Source: Ewingella sp. CoE-038-23
GTDB taxonomy: Bacteria; Pseudomonadota; Gammaproteobacteria; Enterobacterales; Enterobacteriaceae
Assembly: GCF_040419245.1 (NCBI RefSeq)
Contig: NZ_JAZHOH010000001.1
Location: 3,162,001 to 3,226,000, forward strand
Length of the DNA stretch: 64,000 bases
Direction of reading: 5' to 3'
The notes under the pieces are model-generated. The model had not been told where the DNA came from, searched no databases, and was given only the letters and a program-made list of their open reading frames with translations. A program made the translations under genes and the position numbers. The first letter of the stretch is position 1, and each line of letters starts with the position of its first letter. This document shows, one piece after another, positions 17,659 through 27,266 of this stretch.

Positions 17659-20600
17659 ATGGCCAACTTTTTTATCGATCGCCCAATTTTTGCTTGGGTT
17701 TTAGCGATCATTATCTCTTTATCCGGCGCACTGGCCATTCACTCTTTACCCATTGAGCAATATCCAGACTTAGCACCGCCAAACGTGCGTATTACCGCGA
17801 CCTATCCGGGCGCGTCAGCACAAACATTAGAAAATACCGTTACGCAGATTATCGAGCAGAACATGACCGGGTTGGACAACCTGATGTACATGTCGTCGCA
17901 AAGTAGCAGCAACGGTAAATCGCAAATCACCCTCAGTTTCGTTGCCGGTACGGACCCCAACGAGGCTTTGCAGCAGGTGCAAAACCAGCTGCAACAGGCC
18001 CTGAAGCGCTTGCCGCAGGATGTGCAAACGCAAGGGGTTACCGTCTCTAAAACCGGTGATACCAACCTGATGACCGTGGCTTTCGTCTCCACCGACGGCA
18101 GCATGGATAAACAGGATATCGCCGACTACGTGGCGTCCAACATTCAGGACCCGCTGAGCCGTATTGATGGCGTGGGCAGCATCACCGCCTACGGTTCACA
18201 GTACGCCATGCGTATCTGGCTCAACCCGAATAAACTCAATAACTATTCACTGACCACCACCGACGTGGTGAATGCGATCAAAGCGCAGAACAGCCAAGTG
18301 GCGGTAGGCCAGCTCGGCGGCGCGCCGTCGGTTGATTTCCAGGCGCTGAACGCCACGGTCAACGCCCAGTCACAGCTGCAAACGCCGCAGCAGTTCCGCG
18401 ACATCACGCTGCGAGTCAATGCAGACGGCTCGCAGGTGAAGCTCGGCGATGTTTCCACCATCGGTTTAGGCGCGGAAGATTACAGCATTCTGAGCCGCTA
18501 TAACGGTCAGGCGGCTTCCGGTATGGGTGTTCAGCTGGCCTCCGGTGCCAACGAACTGCAAACCGACACGCTGGTTCGCGCCCGCCTTACTGAGCTGGAA
18601 AAGTACTTCCCGCACGGCCTCGAAACCCGCATCGCCTATGAAACCACGCCGTTCGTTAAAGCCGCGATCACCGACGTGGTGAAAACGCTGTTCGAAGCGA
18701 TCGTGCTGGTATTCTTAGTCATGTATCTGTTTTTGCAGAACTTCCGCGCTACGCTTATCCCAACCATCGCCGTGCCGGTGGTACTGCTAGGCACCTTCGT
18801 GGTGCTGCATCAGTTTGGATACACCATCAACACCCTCACCATGTTCGCCATGGTGCTGGCCATCGGCCTATTGGTGGATGACGCCATCGTGGTGGTGGAA
18901 AACGTCGAGCGCGTGATGAGCGAGGAGGGGCTAAGCCCCAGAGAAGCCACGCGAAAATCCATGGGTCAGATTCAAAGTGCGCTGGTTGGCATCACCATGG
19001 TGCTGTCAGCGGTGTTTATCCCGATGGCCTTCTTTGGCGGCACCACCGGCGCGATTTACCGCCAGTTTTCCATCACCATTGTCGCCGCCATGGTGCTGTC
19101 GGTGTTTGTTGCGCTGACCCTCACCCCTGCCCTGTGTTCTACCATCCTGAAACCTATTGCCAAAGGGCATCATCATGGCAAAACCGGCTTCTTCGGCTGG
19201 TTCAACCGGATGTTCGATCGCAACGCCAATCGCTATGAAAATGGCGTCGGCAGCGTACTGAAACACAGCGTGCGCTTCATGCTGGGCTACCTGCTGATTG
19301 TCGGCCTGCTGGCGTTCCTGTTCGTCAAATTGCCAACCTCCTTCCTGCCGCAGGAAGACCAAGGGGTATTCACCATTCAGGTCCAGCTGCCGCCCGGTTC
19401 GACCCTGCAACAGACGCAGAAAGTGGTGGAGAAAATTGAGCACTACCTGCTGACCAAAGAGACTAAAGACGTGGTGTCGGTGTTCGCAACCTTGGGCGCA
19501 GGCCCCGGCGGTAACGGGCAGAACGTCGCCCGTATGTTCGTGCGTTTAACCGACTGGGATGACCGAACTGCCAGTGGCAACTCGGCGCAGGACATCATCG
19601 AGCGCGCCACCAAAGAGTTCCGCCACATTAAAGAAGCCCGCGTTATTGCCAGCGCCCCGCCGTCAATCAACGGCTTAGGCACCTCGGCAGGCTTCGATAT
19701 GGAATTGCAGGATCACGCCGGCTTAGGCCACGACGCATTAATGAATGCGCGCGACCAGCTATTGGATATGACCAGCAAAGACCCAAGCCTGAGCCGCGTG
19801 CGTCACAACGGTTTGGATGACAGCCCTCAGCTGCAAATCGAAATTGACCAAGCCAAAGCACAGGCGCTGGGCGTGGCGATTGCCGATATCAACAGCACGC
19901 TGAGCACCGCGTGGGGCTCGACCTACGTCAATGACTTCGTGGATCGCGGTCGCGTGAAGAAGGTTTACGTGCAGGCCGACGCGCCTTATCGCATGCTGCC
20001 GGACGACGTGAATAAATGGTATGTGCGCAACAGCAGCGGCGGCATGGTGCCGTTCTCCGCCTTTGCCACTTCCCATTGGGAAACCGGCTCGCCGCGTCTC
20101 GAACGCTATAACGGCTATTCCGCAGTAGAAATTGTGGGTGAAGCGGCGCAGGGCGTCAGCAGCGGCGCGGCTATGGACACCATGGAGAAACTGGTCGCCA
20201 AACTGCCAAGCGGCTTTGGCCTTGAGTGGACCGGCCTTTCTTATCAGGAGCGTCTGTCAGGGGCACAGGCCCCGGCGCTGTATGCCATTTCACTATTGGT
20301 AGTCTTCCTGTGTCTGGCGGCGCTGTATGAAAGCTGGTCCATTCCGTTCTCGGTGATGCTGGTTGTGCCACTGGGCGTAATTGGTGCGGTGATTGCCACC
20401 TGGCTACGCGGGTTGGAAAACGACGTCTATTTCCAGGTGGGGATGTTGACCATCATCGGGCTGTCGGCGAAGAACGCCATTCTGATTGTCGAATTTGCCA
20501 ACGACCTGAACCTCAAAGGCAAGGCGCTGTTGGAAGCGACGCTTGAAGCCTCCCGCATGCGTTTGCGCCCGATTCTGATGACCTCGCTGGCCTTCGTCTT

Positions 20601-20841
20601 CGGCGTGCTGCCAATGGCGACCAGCCAAGGCGCAGGCTCTGCCAGCCAGCACGCGGTGGGCACCGGCGTAATTGGCGGGATGATTTCAGCCACCGTGCTG
20701 GCTATCTTCTTCGTGCCTCTGTTCTTTATGCTAGTGCGCCGCCGCTTCCCGGCGAAGCCAACCGTCGCGCCGCTGATTGGCGATATTGTTGAAGCCGCGC
20801 CAGAGCCTCATTCCGGCCCGCATGGCGATCCGCATAAATAA
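17659..20841 (+). CDS. acrD: RND multidrug efflux pump AcrD
   Basis: Inner-membrane proton-driven pump of the AcrB (HAE1) family that, with AcrA and TolC, exports aminoglycosides and other hydrophilic drugs; 1060 residues against 1037 in E. coli. [17 protein letters not shown] starts the first of 12 membrane segments; the proton-relay aspartates are in [17 protein letters not shown] (about residues 402-418); large periplasmic loops follow TM1 and TM7; [14 protein letters not shown] (TM10-11 region) and the ending MLVRRRFP are typical. Family-specific segments identify AcrD rather than AcrB. Extra length is a His-rich tail ([13 protein letters not shown]). No adaptor gene lies beside it, as in E. 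coli. Confidence 0.95.
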   Translation: MANFFIDRPIFAWVLAIIISLSGALAIHSLPIEQYPDLAPPNVRITATYPGASAQTLENTVTQIIEQNMTGLDNLMYMSSQSSSNGKSQITLSFVAGTDPNEALQQVQNQLQQALKRLPQDVQTQGVTVSKTGDTNLMTVAFVSTDGSMDKQDIADYVASNIQDPLSRIDGVGSITAYGSQYAMRIWLNPNKLNNYSLTTTDVVNAIKAQNSQVAVGQLGGAPSVDFQALNATVNAQSQLQTPQQFRDITLRVNADGSQVKLGDVSTIGLGAEDYSILSRYNGQAASGMGVQLASGANELQTDTLVRARLTELEKYFPHGLETRIAYETTPFVKAAITDVVKTLFEAIVLVFLVMYLFLQNFRATLIPTIAVPVVLLGTFVVLHQFGYTINTLTMFAMVLAIGLLVDDAIVVVENVERVMSEEGLSPREATRKSMGQIQSALVGITMVLSAVFIPMAFFGGTTGAIYRQFSITIVAAMVLSVFVALTLTPALCSTILKPIAKGHHHGKTGFFGWFNRMFDRNANRYENGVGSVLKHSVRFMLGYLLIVGLLAFLFVKLPTSFLPQEDQGVFTIQVQLPPGSTLQQTQKVVEKIEHYLLTKETKDVVSVFATLGAGPGGNGQNVARMFVRLTDWDDRTASGNSAQDIIERATKEFRHIKEARVIASAPPSINGLGTSAGFDMELQDHAGLGHDALMNARDQLLDMTSKDPSLSRVRHNGLDDSPQLQIEIDQAKAQALGVAIADINSTLSTAWGSTYVNDFVDRGRVKKVYVQADAPYRMLPDDVNKWYVRNSSGGMVPFSAFATSHWETGSPRLERYNGYSAVEIVGEAAQGVSSGAAMDTMEKLVAKLPSGFGLEWTGLSYQERLSGAQAPALYAISLLVVFLCLAALYESWSIPFSVMLVVPLGVIGAVIATWLRGLENDVYFQVGMLTIIGLSAKNAILIVEFANDLNLKGKALLEATLEASRMRLRPILMTSLAFVFGVLPMATSQGAGSASQHAVGTGVIGGMISATVLAIFFVPLFFMLVRRRFPAKPTVAPLIGDIVEAAPEPHSGPHGDPHK

Positions 20842-20863
20842 CCACGGTGAAAATACCCCATAG

Positions 20864-20894
20864 AAAAAGGCGCTAATCAAATTAGCGCCTTTTT
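20864..20894 (+). terminator. Terminator of acrD
   Basis: AAAAAGGCGCTAAT / ATTAGCGCCTTTTT with a 3-base loop lies 22 bases after the acrD stop. It could work in both directions and would also stop transcription from ypfM. Confidence 0.93.
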
Positions 20895-21034
20895 ATTTAG
20901 AGTACTCTAATAGATGTTTTCTAATTAGGTACTAATTCTGGTCCCGTTGGTGCTTTTAATTTAAAGCATTTAAAACGTTAAGAAGGACTTCATTACACTC
21001 TTATTTTTTACTTTATCTTATCTCAGACTGGCGA

Positions 21035-21094
21035 TTAACCGCGCAGCATGGCGTCGATAAAGTCTTTCCAGTTAACTAACTCTTGCTCGACCAT
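21035..21094 (-). CDS. ypfM: Small protein YpfM (19 residues)
   Basis: A minus-strand frame of 20 codons reads MVEQELVNWKDFIDAMLRG. Its recalled E. coli counterpart YpfM (19 residues, from the small-protein surveys) has the same length and the same NWKDFI-MLR core, and lies at the same place, between acrD and yffB. AAGGGGAG sits five to nine bases before the ATG. It is amphipathic rather than a membrane segment. Function unknown. The terminator of acrD at 20864-20894 lies downstream in its direction. Confidence 0.88.
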   Translation of the reverse strand: MVEQELVNWKDFIDAMLRG

Positions 21095-21349
21095 GGTACT
21101 CCCCTTGAATTGACGAAAGGGATTATACGGCCAAAAATTAACCTCACAAATTCTAAATAACGATATTTTAATCAGGATCACAGTAGTAAAACCGGTAATC
21201 AAACTAATCATACGCTTAGCAATACGGCTAAAAATCCCTCAGTTATTTGCCCTTCGCGTGCCGAAAGGTTATTTTATTTGGCTTAAGTCGCTGACAAGCA
21301 TGTCGCAACTGTTCAATATCCAACAAAAAGAACCCATAAGGTCAGAGTA
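21095..21349. other. AT-rich gap between ypfM and the TPR gene
   Basis: About 255 bases with no gene. It should hold the ypfM promoter (leftward) and that of the TPR gene (rightward). No clear operator or repeat is seen. Confidence 0.4.
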
Positions 21350-21823
21350 ATGCTGCAAACTATTAAGAATTTAAGCGCTCAGGGGCGCTATGAGGATGCA
21401 CTGCAAAACGCACTGGGGTTGCTCGCCTCTTTGCCACAAAACCCGCAACTGCTTTATACCGTGGCGTCGCTTTATGACTGTCTTGGACTCGAGCAGCAGG
21501 CCATTCCGTTTTATCAGGCCGCCATTAATCACCAGCTGAGTGGTCAGGATTTACGCGACGCCTACCTCGGTTTAGGCAGCACTTACCGCGCTTTGGGCCG
21601 CTATCACGAGTCTCTGGAAACGTTTGACATCGGGCTGAAGAAGTTTCCGAACGCCAGCGAAATCAGGATGTTCCGCGCCATGACCTTATATAATCTCGGC
21701 CATGCCAAAGAGGCCGTGGCGCAATTATTAATGCTGCTGATCAGCAGTAATTCCAGCGAAGAGATTATTCGCTATAAGAAAGCCATCACCTTTTATAGTG
21801 ATGACTTGGATCGAATCGAATAA
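21350..21823 (+). CDS. Tetratricopeptide-repeat (TPR) protein
   Basis: Soluble protein of 157 residues built from TPR helices: GRYEDALQNALGLLASLPQN (about 12-31), LYDCLGLEQQAIPFYQAAI (42-60), AYLGLGSTYRALGRYHESLE (71-90) and RMFRAMTLYNLGHAKEAVAQ (105-124) each show the paired-helix pattern with small and aromatic positions. Such proteins usually bind partners; none is evident. There is no signal or membrane segment. It stands between ypfM and yffB, where E. coli K-12 has no such gene. GGTCAGAG upstream is a modest ribosome site. Confidence 0.8.
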   Translation: MLQTIKNLSAQGRYEDALQNALGLLASLPQNPQLLYTVASLYDCLGLEQQAIPFYQAAINHQLSGQDLRDAYLGLGSTYRALGRYHESLETFDIGLKKFPNASEIRMFRAMTLYNLGHAKEAVAQLLMLLISSNSSEEIIRYKKAITFYSDDLDRIE

Positions 21824-22003
21824 TAGTCACTGTAAATATTCATTAATATTTTTAATAATTCTTACACTCTTTGAATTTAATCTTTCAGTCCGTGCCTCAG
21901 GTAGATCCCTAAGGGATTTTCACGCATTATGTGCCTCATCTTATTACATCAGCCCGAGGCTGGTTGACAGGCACTTTCAGCTAATAACAGGTAACGTTTT
22001 CCC

Positions 22004-22387
22004 ATGGCAGAAACATCCTCAAAGACTCCTTTCATCCTCTACGGTATTAAAAATTGCGACACCGTTAAAAAAGCGCGTCGCTGGTTAGAAGATAACGGCA
22101 GCGATTATCGCTTTCATGATTATCGCGTAGACGGGCTTGATGCCGAGCTGTTACAGCAGTTGATTGACAAACAGAGTTGGGAAGCGCTGCTCAATATCAA
22201 GGGAACCACCTGGCGCAAGCTGGATGAAGCCACCCGCGCCGCCTGTGACAATCAGGATGCCGCCAAAGCCTTGATGCTGGAGCATCCTGCCATGATTAAG
22301 CGCCCATTTTTATTGGCCGCCAGCGGCGAATCGCTGCTTGGCTTCAAGCCAGAAAGCTATCAGCAATTTATCGAACAGGTGAAATAA
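22004..22387 (+). CDS. yffB: ArsC/Spx-family reductase-like protein YffB
   Basis: Thioredoxin-fold protein of the ArsC/Spx superfamily, 127 residues. E. coli YffB binds glutathione and has been suggested to act as a GSH-dependent thiol reductase; arsenate reduction is doubtful. The single active Cys is in [16 protein letters not shown] (about residue 18). The nearby conserved Arg is in MIKRPFLL. E. coli YffB is 118 residues; the extra residues are an N-terminal MAETSSKTP. The gene ends one base before dapE, so they share an mRNA and probably coupled translation, as in E. coli. A second ArsC paralogue lies at 35898. Confidence 0.9.
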   Translation: MAETSSKTPFILYGIKNCDTVKKARRWLEDNGSDYRFHDYRVDGLDAELLQQLIDKQSWEALLNIKGTTWRKLDEATRAACDNQDAAKALMLEHPAMIKRPFLLAASGESLLGFKPESYQQFIEQVK

Positions 22388-22388
22388 C

Positions 22389-23516
22389 ATGAGCTGCCCC
22401 GTTCTCGATTTAGCACAACAGTTAATTCGCCGCCCCTCTCTCAGCCCGGACGACGCAGGCTGTCAGGAGATTATGATTGCGCGCCTGAAAGCCATTGGCT
22501 TCAAAATTGAAGCGATGAACTTTGGCGATACGCTGAATTTCTGGGCCACCCGTGGCGAAGGTAAAACCTTAGCCTTCGCGGGCCACACCGACGTGGTGCC
22601 GACCGGCGACCCAAGCCTGTGGGTCACAGGCCCATTTGAGCCAGCCCTGCGCGACGGCATGCTCTATGGCCGCGGCGCGGCAGATATGAAAGGCTCGCTG
22701 GCCGCCATGGTGGTTGCCGCCGAGCGTTTCGTCGCCAGCAATCCGAACCACAAAGGTCGTCTGGCCTTTCTGATCACCTCCGACGAAGAGGCCAGCGCGG
22801 TCAATGGCACGGTAAAAGTGGTTAATGCGCTGATGGAGCGCCGCGAGCGTTTAGATTTCTGTCTGGTGGGCGAACCGTCCAGCACCACCCGCGTAGGCGA
22901 TATTGTCAAAAATGGCCGTCGCGGCTCCATGACCGCCAACCTGCACGTTCACGGCGTACAGGGCCACGTGGCTTACCCGCATCTGGCAGATAACCCAGTG
23001 CACCGCGCCATGCCCGCGCTGAATGAACTGGTCGCCACCGAGTGGGATCAGGGCAATGAATTCTTCCCGCCGACCAGCATGCAGATCGCCAATATCAATG
23101 CCGGAACCGGCAGCAACAACGTCATCCCCGGCGAGCTGTACGTGCAGTTCAACTTCCGCTTTAGCACCGAACTGACCGACGCCATCATCAAGCAGCGCGT
23201 GGCAGAGCTGCTCGACCGGCACAATCTGCAATACACGCTAAACTGGGTGGTTTCCGGCCAGCCGTTCCTCACTTCCCGTGGCGAATTGGTTGACGCGGTA
23301 GTGAACGCGGTTCGCCATTACAGCGAAATCACCCCAGAGCTGCAAACCACCGGCGGCACGTCCGACGGGCGTTTCATCGCGCTGATGGGGGCGCAGGTGG
23401 TTGAGCTGGGTCCGGTGAACGCCACCATCCATAAAATCAATGAATGTGTCCATGCCGCCGACCTGCAACTGTTGAGCCGCATGTACCAGCGGATCATGGA
23501 GCAACTGGTCGCATGA
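22389..23516 (+). CDS. dapE: Succinyl-diaminopimelate desuccinylase DapE
   Basis: Dinuclear zinc M20 hydrolase that removes succinate from N-succinyl-LL-diaminopimelate, giving LL-DAP for lysine and peptidoglycan; 375 residues, same as E. coli. Metal ligands and catalytic residues are in [12 protein letters not shown] (His about 66), [13 protein letters not shown] (Asp about 99), [11 protein letters not shown] (catalytic Glu about 133) and HKINECV (His about 348). The dimerisation domain (about 180-290) contains [11 protein letters not shown]. It starts one base after yffB and ends in an ATGA overlap with the next gene, so three genes are tightly coupled. Confidence 0.96.
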   Translation: MSCPVLDLAQQLIRRPSLSPDDAGCQEIMIARLKAIGFKIEAMNFGDTLNFWATRGEGKTLAFAGHTDVVPTGDPSLWVTGPFEPALRDGMLYGRGAADMKGSLAAMVVAAERFVASNPNHKGRLAFLITSDEEASAVNGTVKVVNALMERRERLDFCLVGEPSSTTRVGDIVKNGRRGSMTANLHVHGVQGHVAYPHLADNPVHRAMPALNELVATEWDQGNEFFPPTSMQIANINAGTGSNNVIPGELYVQFNFRFSTELTDAIIKQRVAELLDRHNLQYTLNWVVSGQPFLTSRGELVDAVVNAVRHYSEITPELQTTGGTSDGRFIALMGAQVVELGPVNATIHKINECVHAADLQLLSRMYQRIMEQLVA

Positions 23517-24187
23517 TAGATAATCTGATGTTGACCGGCCGATCGGCGGCCCACCTTGCGCCCATCAGTGAGGGTCCACATCGGCTACAGCCCGAGGCCG
23601 TAGAAGCTTTCACCCGCATGCAAGACGCGGCTCGTCTGGCTGGTTTTAACTTGCAACCGGCGAGCACCTTTCGTGATTTTGAGCGGCAATTAGCGATTTG
23701 GAATGGCAAATTTCGCGGCGAGCGCCCAGTATTAGATAAGGAGAGCCGCCCGGTTGAGGTGGCTTCGCTGAGTGATGCAGAGCGCTGCGAGCTGATTTTA
23801 CGCTGGTCTGCCCTGCCGGGTGCCAGCCGCCATCACTGGGGCAGTGATCTGGATATTTACGATCCCGACCTACTGCCAGAAGGGAGCAAGCTGCAGCTGG
23901 AACCGTGGGAGTATGAGACGGGCGGCTATTTCGCCGACCTGAATCAGTGGCTTTCAGAGAATATGGCGAGCTTTGGTTTTTATCGCCCTTATGATATCGA
24001 CCGTGGCGGCGTCGCCGTCGAACCCTGGCATTTGAGTTATCGACCTTTGGCAGCGCAGTGTGAAGCACGGCTGACGCCAGAGGTGCTGATTGAAGCATGG
24101 CGAGGACAAGAGGTTGCGGGCTGTGACTGGGTGACGCATCATCTGGCAACGATTTTCCCGCGTTTTATCGCAATACCAAAACAATAA
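23513..24187 (+). CDS. M15-family (LAS) D-Ala-D-Ala carboxypeptidase-like peptidase
   Basis: Predicted zinc peptidase of 224 residues in the VanY/M15B group, which trims D-Ala or other residues from peptidoglycan peptides. Conserved features are [17 protein letters not shown], the zinc ligands in [13 protein letters not shown] (HxxxxxxD, about residues 118-126) and the catalytic Glu and third ligand in [10 protein letters not shown] (about 190). No signal peptide is seen, so how it would reach the periplasm is unclear; a cytoplasmic recycling role is possible. The start ATG overlaps the dapE stop (ATGA); the longer frame upstream runs inside dapE. Not at this place in E. coli K-12. Confidence 0.83.
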   Translation: MIDNLMLTGRSAAHLAPISEGPHRLQPEAVEAFTRMQDAARLAGFNLQPASTFRDFERQLAIWNGKFRGERPVLDKESRPVEVASLSDAERCELILRWSALPGASRHHWGSDLDIYDPDLLPEGSKLQLEPWEYETGGYFADLNQWLSENMASFGFYRPYDIDRGGVAVEPWHLSYRPLAAQCEARLTPEVLIEAWRGQEVAGCDWVTHHLATIFPRFIAIPKQ

Positions 24188-24197
24188 GGAGTCAGCC

Positions 24198-24317
24198 ATG
24201 GAGTGGATTAAAGATTACTGGTGGATTATTTTGATCATACTGGCGGGCATTATCATCAGCGGGATCAAAGAGTTAAACCGCGTAGATGTGAAAAAATACC
24301 TCAATGATAAACGTTAA
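24198..24317 (+). CDS. ypfN: UPF0370 small membrane protein YpfN, C-terminally shortened
   Basis: A 39-residue protein, MEWIKDYWWIIL at its start, with one membrane helix (about residues 7-25) and a charged end KELNRVDVKKYL. AAGGAG lies seven bases before the ATG. It matches the N-terminal two thirds of YpfN (66 residues in E. coli), which sits at the same place after dapE. A TAA at 24315-24317 stops it, but the same frame continues with IPPHRYNNPQWD to a second TAA at 24354-24356; this is the family's conserved PPHR-x-x-N-x-x-WD tail. The stop therefore looks like a single GAA-to-TAA change. Whether the short form works is unknown. Confidence 0.85.
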   Translation: MEWIKDYWWIILIILAGIIISGIKELNRVDVKKYLNDKR

Positions 24318-24356
24318 ATCCCACCGCATCGTTATAACAATCCCCAGTGGGACTAA
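24318..24356 (+). pseudogene. ypfN: In-frame remnant of the YpfN C-terminus
   Basis: Directly after the ypfN stop the same frame encodes IPPHRYNNPQWD and then TAA. The PPHR and WD residues match the usual YpfN tail as recalled, so the region is decayed coding sequence or a readthrough extension. No independent start or ribosome site is present. Confidence 0.7.
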
Positions 24357-24409
24357 GAAGACGATGGGCCGAATAAAAAGTAGTTTTTTTATTTGAATCT
24401 GGTTTTGCC

Positions 24410-24432
24410 CCCTCTCCTTAGAAAGGAGAGGG
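24410..24432. repeat. REP-like palindrome near ypfH
   Basis: CCCTCTCCTT / AAGGAGAGGG with a 3-base loop, 14 bases after the ypfH stop on the minus strand. It has the same pyrimidine/purine build as palindromes at 54862-54883, 54944-54966 and 55030-55048. It may also end or protect the ypfH mRNA; no T-run follows. Confidence 0.6.
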
Positions 24433-24446
24433 CCCAAAACAATCAC

Positions 24447-25073
24447 CTAACCTCGCAAATACCCCAGCGCCAGCGCGATCATCTCTTCATCCAGCCCGTG
24501 CGCCATGTGCGGCAGCAAATCTAAGGTCGCGTCACATCCCAGAGTCTGCAAACGCTCAAAGGCGGTTTTCGACTGATACGGATTGATGATCGGGTCCTGC
24601 TCGCCGTGAATCAAATGCACTCGGGTCTCCGCCGCAATCGGCTGCTCGGGTAAATTGGCGAAACGCCCGCTGTAAGCAATGATTTGCCCCGCCAATCCCT
24701 GCTCAACTTTTGTGGATTCCAGCGCCATAATGGTGCCCTGCGAGAAACCGATAATCACCGTGTCTTGCGCCGCCACGCCGCTGCTGGCCTGCCATTCACG
24801 CACGGTGCGAACAAACAGCGGCAGCGCCTCGTCAATGCGCGACTGGCGGTTTTTCTCGGTCACGCCTTGCACGGAGAACCACTGGAACCCCCGGCCAAAA
24901 TCACAGGCATCCGGGCTACCCACGCTGACCACCTGCGCCTGAGGGAAAGCCTTGGCGAAGAACTTCCCCACCTCGCCCATCGACACCGGGTTATCCCCTA
25001 CGCCGTGAAACAGCAAGATCAGTTTGTTCGCGGTACCTTCCGGCTGTTGGACAATCACATTTTGACTCGCCAT
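24447..25073 (-). CDS. ypfH: Alpha/beta-hydrolase esterase YpfH
   Basis: Cytoplasmic carboxylesterase of the phospholipase/carboxylesterase group, 208 residues. The oxyanion start LILLFHGVGDNP (about 19-30), nucleophile Ser in IIGFSQGTIMAL (about 111), acidic residue in IHGEQDPIINPYQ and catalytic His in PHMAHGLDEEM (about 190) form the expected Ser-Asp-His triad. E. coli YpfH hydrolyses short-chain p-nitrophenyl esters; the natural substrate is unknown. The ATG at 25073 is preceded by AAAGGAAAAGG. It lies between ypfN and tmcA, as in E. coli. Confidence 0.93.
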   Translation of the reverse strand: MASQNVIVQQPEGTANKLILLFHGVGDNPVSMGEVGKFFAKAFPQAQVVSVGSPDACDFGRGFQWFSVQGVTEKNRQSRIDEALPLFVRTVREWQASSGVAAQDTVIIGFSQGTIMALESTKVEQGLAGQIIAYSGRFANLPEQPIAAETRVHLIHGEQDPIINPYQSKTAFERLQTLGCDATLDLLPHMAHGLDEEMIALALGYLRG

Positions 25074-25201
25074 GACCTTTTCCTTTCAATCCTCATTACT
25101 GCGCACAGCGGCGCGTTTCTCCCGCCACTATACCTAGGTTCACAACCGGGTAAATTGGGTTTTGTTGAACGAGTCGTTCCATTTATCGCAATGAAATCAG
25201 G

Positions 25202-27265
25202 CTATTTATCGCCGTCATCTTGGGTCTGGGCGAAGCTGCGCCACGTCTCGCAGCGCACGGCGTCGAGCTGCGTTAGCGCCTGCGCTGCCTCTTGCCGCCA
25301 GCATTGAAGTAGGGCTTTGCGACCACTGAGCCTGAGTCGTTCCACGCACTCGGCGACGGATAACTTATCTTGCAGATGAGCCCGTAGCGCGGCCAGCGGC
25401 AGTTCACTTGCCAGCAGCAGTCGCTGCAAGGCGGCATAGCTGCTTTCCACGGCGCGATGAGCGAAAGCAAAACCGGCCAGTTCGCGCCAGTCAGTTTCAT
25501 TGAGGGCCTGATTCTGGTCCTGTTCCACATGCAGATCGAGGGCGATAAGCTGCTGCAACCAAGGCCAGTCGCGCGCCAGCTGTTGTTCGGCCTGTTCGAC
25601 CATGCGCCGGCCCGCGTCACTGATTGGCAGTGCGGCCATGGTGGCGTAGCAGCCGCTGCTGGCTTCCAACTGGCTTCCCACGCGCAACAGGCGATAACCG
25701 GCCTGCTGCCACAAAGCACTGAGCTCGGCGGTATAGCCGAAGCTGACGGACAGAAAATCCAACCCCTCGTTGGCGGCCATCTCAGCCTGTTGCGCCAATA
25801 AAGCCCGCGCAATGCCCTGACGCCGCACATCTGGCTGCACGGCAATGCGGCTAACCCGGCGGGAGCGCAACACCGCGGCGTCAATCTGCCCGCCGTGGGC
25901 GGCCAGTGATTGCGCCACCAAATTGCCGCGCGGGCGGCGTCTGCCTGCCCACACCTCATGGGCCAGCGCTGGAGCAAGCCCGCCCTCTTCCACCAGCCAG
26001 ATGGCTCCAGCGACGCGGTCACCCGCCATAGCGGCGGCAAACGACTGACCGGGGGCGTCCATCAGGCGACGCAAATCCAGGGGTGAAGTGCGATAGTGCG
26101 CGCTGGTCAGCAAGCCGTAGAAATCGGCCAGCAGGCCCGGCTCGGCTAGCCACGCCCCGCGCTGAATGGTTGTTAGCTGAAGTGATTGCTCACTGGGGAG
26201 CACTTCCAGTGGCACTTCGGCGGGCGCATCGTTGAACAGCAAAAGCTGATTAAGGAAAGGCTCCAGCGGGTCCGCTTTCGACCAGCGGATCGGCGCGTCG
26301 AGGCGTAAATCATGCCACTGCGGCAGGGAGGCGCAGAACTTGAGAATAAAACCGCGCCCGGTTCCCTCATAGCCTTGAACCGTGGTGGTGAGCAAAACGC
26401 GGGGGAAAGCGGCAATTAGCCGTGAAAGCTGCGGCGCAGGAATGGCCGCCGCTTCGTCAATCAGCAGCCAGTCAACATTCTCCACCGGATGCTGCTCGAG
26501 CTGCTCCAACAAAGCATCTGGCGACCAGAAACGCACCCTGCCCGCACTCTCCTCGGCCAGCCTGTCTGCGGCAGATTTGGCCGGAGCCGTGACCCAGCAC
26601 TCGCCGGGCCAGTCGGCGACTAACATCCCGGCCAGCGTCGACTTCCCGCGACCGCGCGGCGCCGTCAGCACATAAATACCGCTCTGCGCCGCGTTTAATT
26701 GCTGCAAAATCTGCTGCTGCTCCGGCGTCGGCTGGCCGTCCGGCGGCGCCCAGTCGGCGGCCATTGGCAAAGCGGTAAGCTGGCAAGGCTGATGCTGGCG
26801 GTGCAGCGTGCAAGCCACGTCCTGCAAAATCAAAGACTGGAAACGCTGGATAAAGTTCGGCGTGGCGATGGGCCGGGGCTGCTCGCTCCAGCGCAGGCTG
26901 TCAGTGTCCGGCTTTTCAGCCCACAGCTGCCACTCAGGCACTAAGAGCAGCAGCCAGCTTCCCGCCTGCAAAGTCCCGGCAAAGGCGGCCAGCGCTTCTA
27001 CGTTCAGCCCCAGCCGGGCGTCAAACACGCCGTGGAGCCTCTCCTGCCCAAGCAGGGTATGCGCAGCAGAAAACGGCAGGGGTTCAGCAACCCATAGAGG
27101 CGGAATATCTGACATCCACGGCCAGTCGCCGGGCTGGCCTTCAATAAAGTCGGCGGCCTGCTCGGCGCACCAGCCGGCTTCTCCGCTGATCACCAGCAGA
27201 TGGCGAATACCCTGCCGCTGTATTTGCTGCTGCAAGGTGATTTTCTGCGGCCATGGCGACGTCAC
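25202..27265 (-). CDS. tmcA: tRNA(Met) cytidine acetyltransferase TmcA
   Basis: Makes N4-acetylcytidine at the wobble base C34 of elongator tRNA(Met), using acetyl-CoA and ATP; this keeps the anticodon from misreading AUA. It is 687 residues. Order of domains: N-terminal DUF1726 (about 1-170), RecD-like helicase ATPase with Walker A TAPRGRGKSTLAG (about 204-216) and Walker B LLIDEAAAIP (about 270), GNAT domain (about 375-530) with RIAVQPDVRRQGIARALL, and a tRNA-binding C-terminus. The GTG at 27265 begins one base after the stop of the upstream DUF441 gene, so the two are coupled. Confidence 0.95.
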   Translation of the reverse strand: MTSPWPQKITLQQQIQRQGIRHLLVISGEAGWCAEQAADFIEGQPGDWPWMSDIPPLWVAEPLPFSAAHTLLGQERLHGVFDARLGLNVEALAAFAGTLQAGSWLLLLVPEWQLWAEKPDTDSLRWSEQPRPIATPNFIQRFQSLILQDVACTLHRQHQPCQLTALPMAADWAPPDGQPTPEQQQILQQLNAAQSGIYVLTAPRGRGKSTLAGMLVADWPGECWVTAPAKSAADRLAEESAGRVRFWSPDALLEQLEQHPVENVDWLLIDEAAAIPAPQLSRLIAAFPRVLLTTTVQGYEGTGRGFILKFCASLPQWHDLRLDAPIRWSKADPLEPFLNQLLLFNDAPAEVPLEVLPSEQSLQLTTIQRGAWLAEPGLLADFYGLLTSAHYRTSPLDLRRLMDAPGQSFAAAMAGDRVAGAIWLVEEGGLAPALAHEVWAGRRRPRGNLVAQSLAAHGGQIDAAVLRSRRVSRIAVQPDVRRQGIARALLAQQAEMAANEGLDFLSVSFGYTAELSALWQQAGYRLLRVGSQLEASSGCYATMAALPISDAGRRMVEQAEQQLARDWPWLQQLIALDLHVEQDQNQALNETDWRELAGFAFAHRAVESSYAALQRLLLASELPLAALRAHLQDKLSVAECVERLRLSGRKALLQCWRQEAAQALTQLDAVRCETWRSFAQTQDDGDK

Positions 27266-27266
27266 G

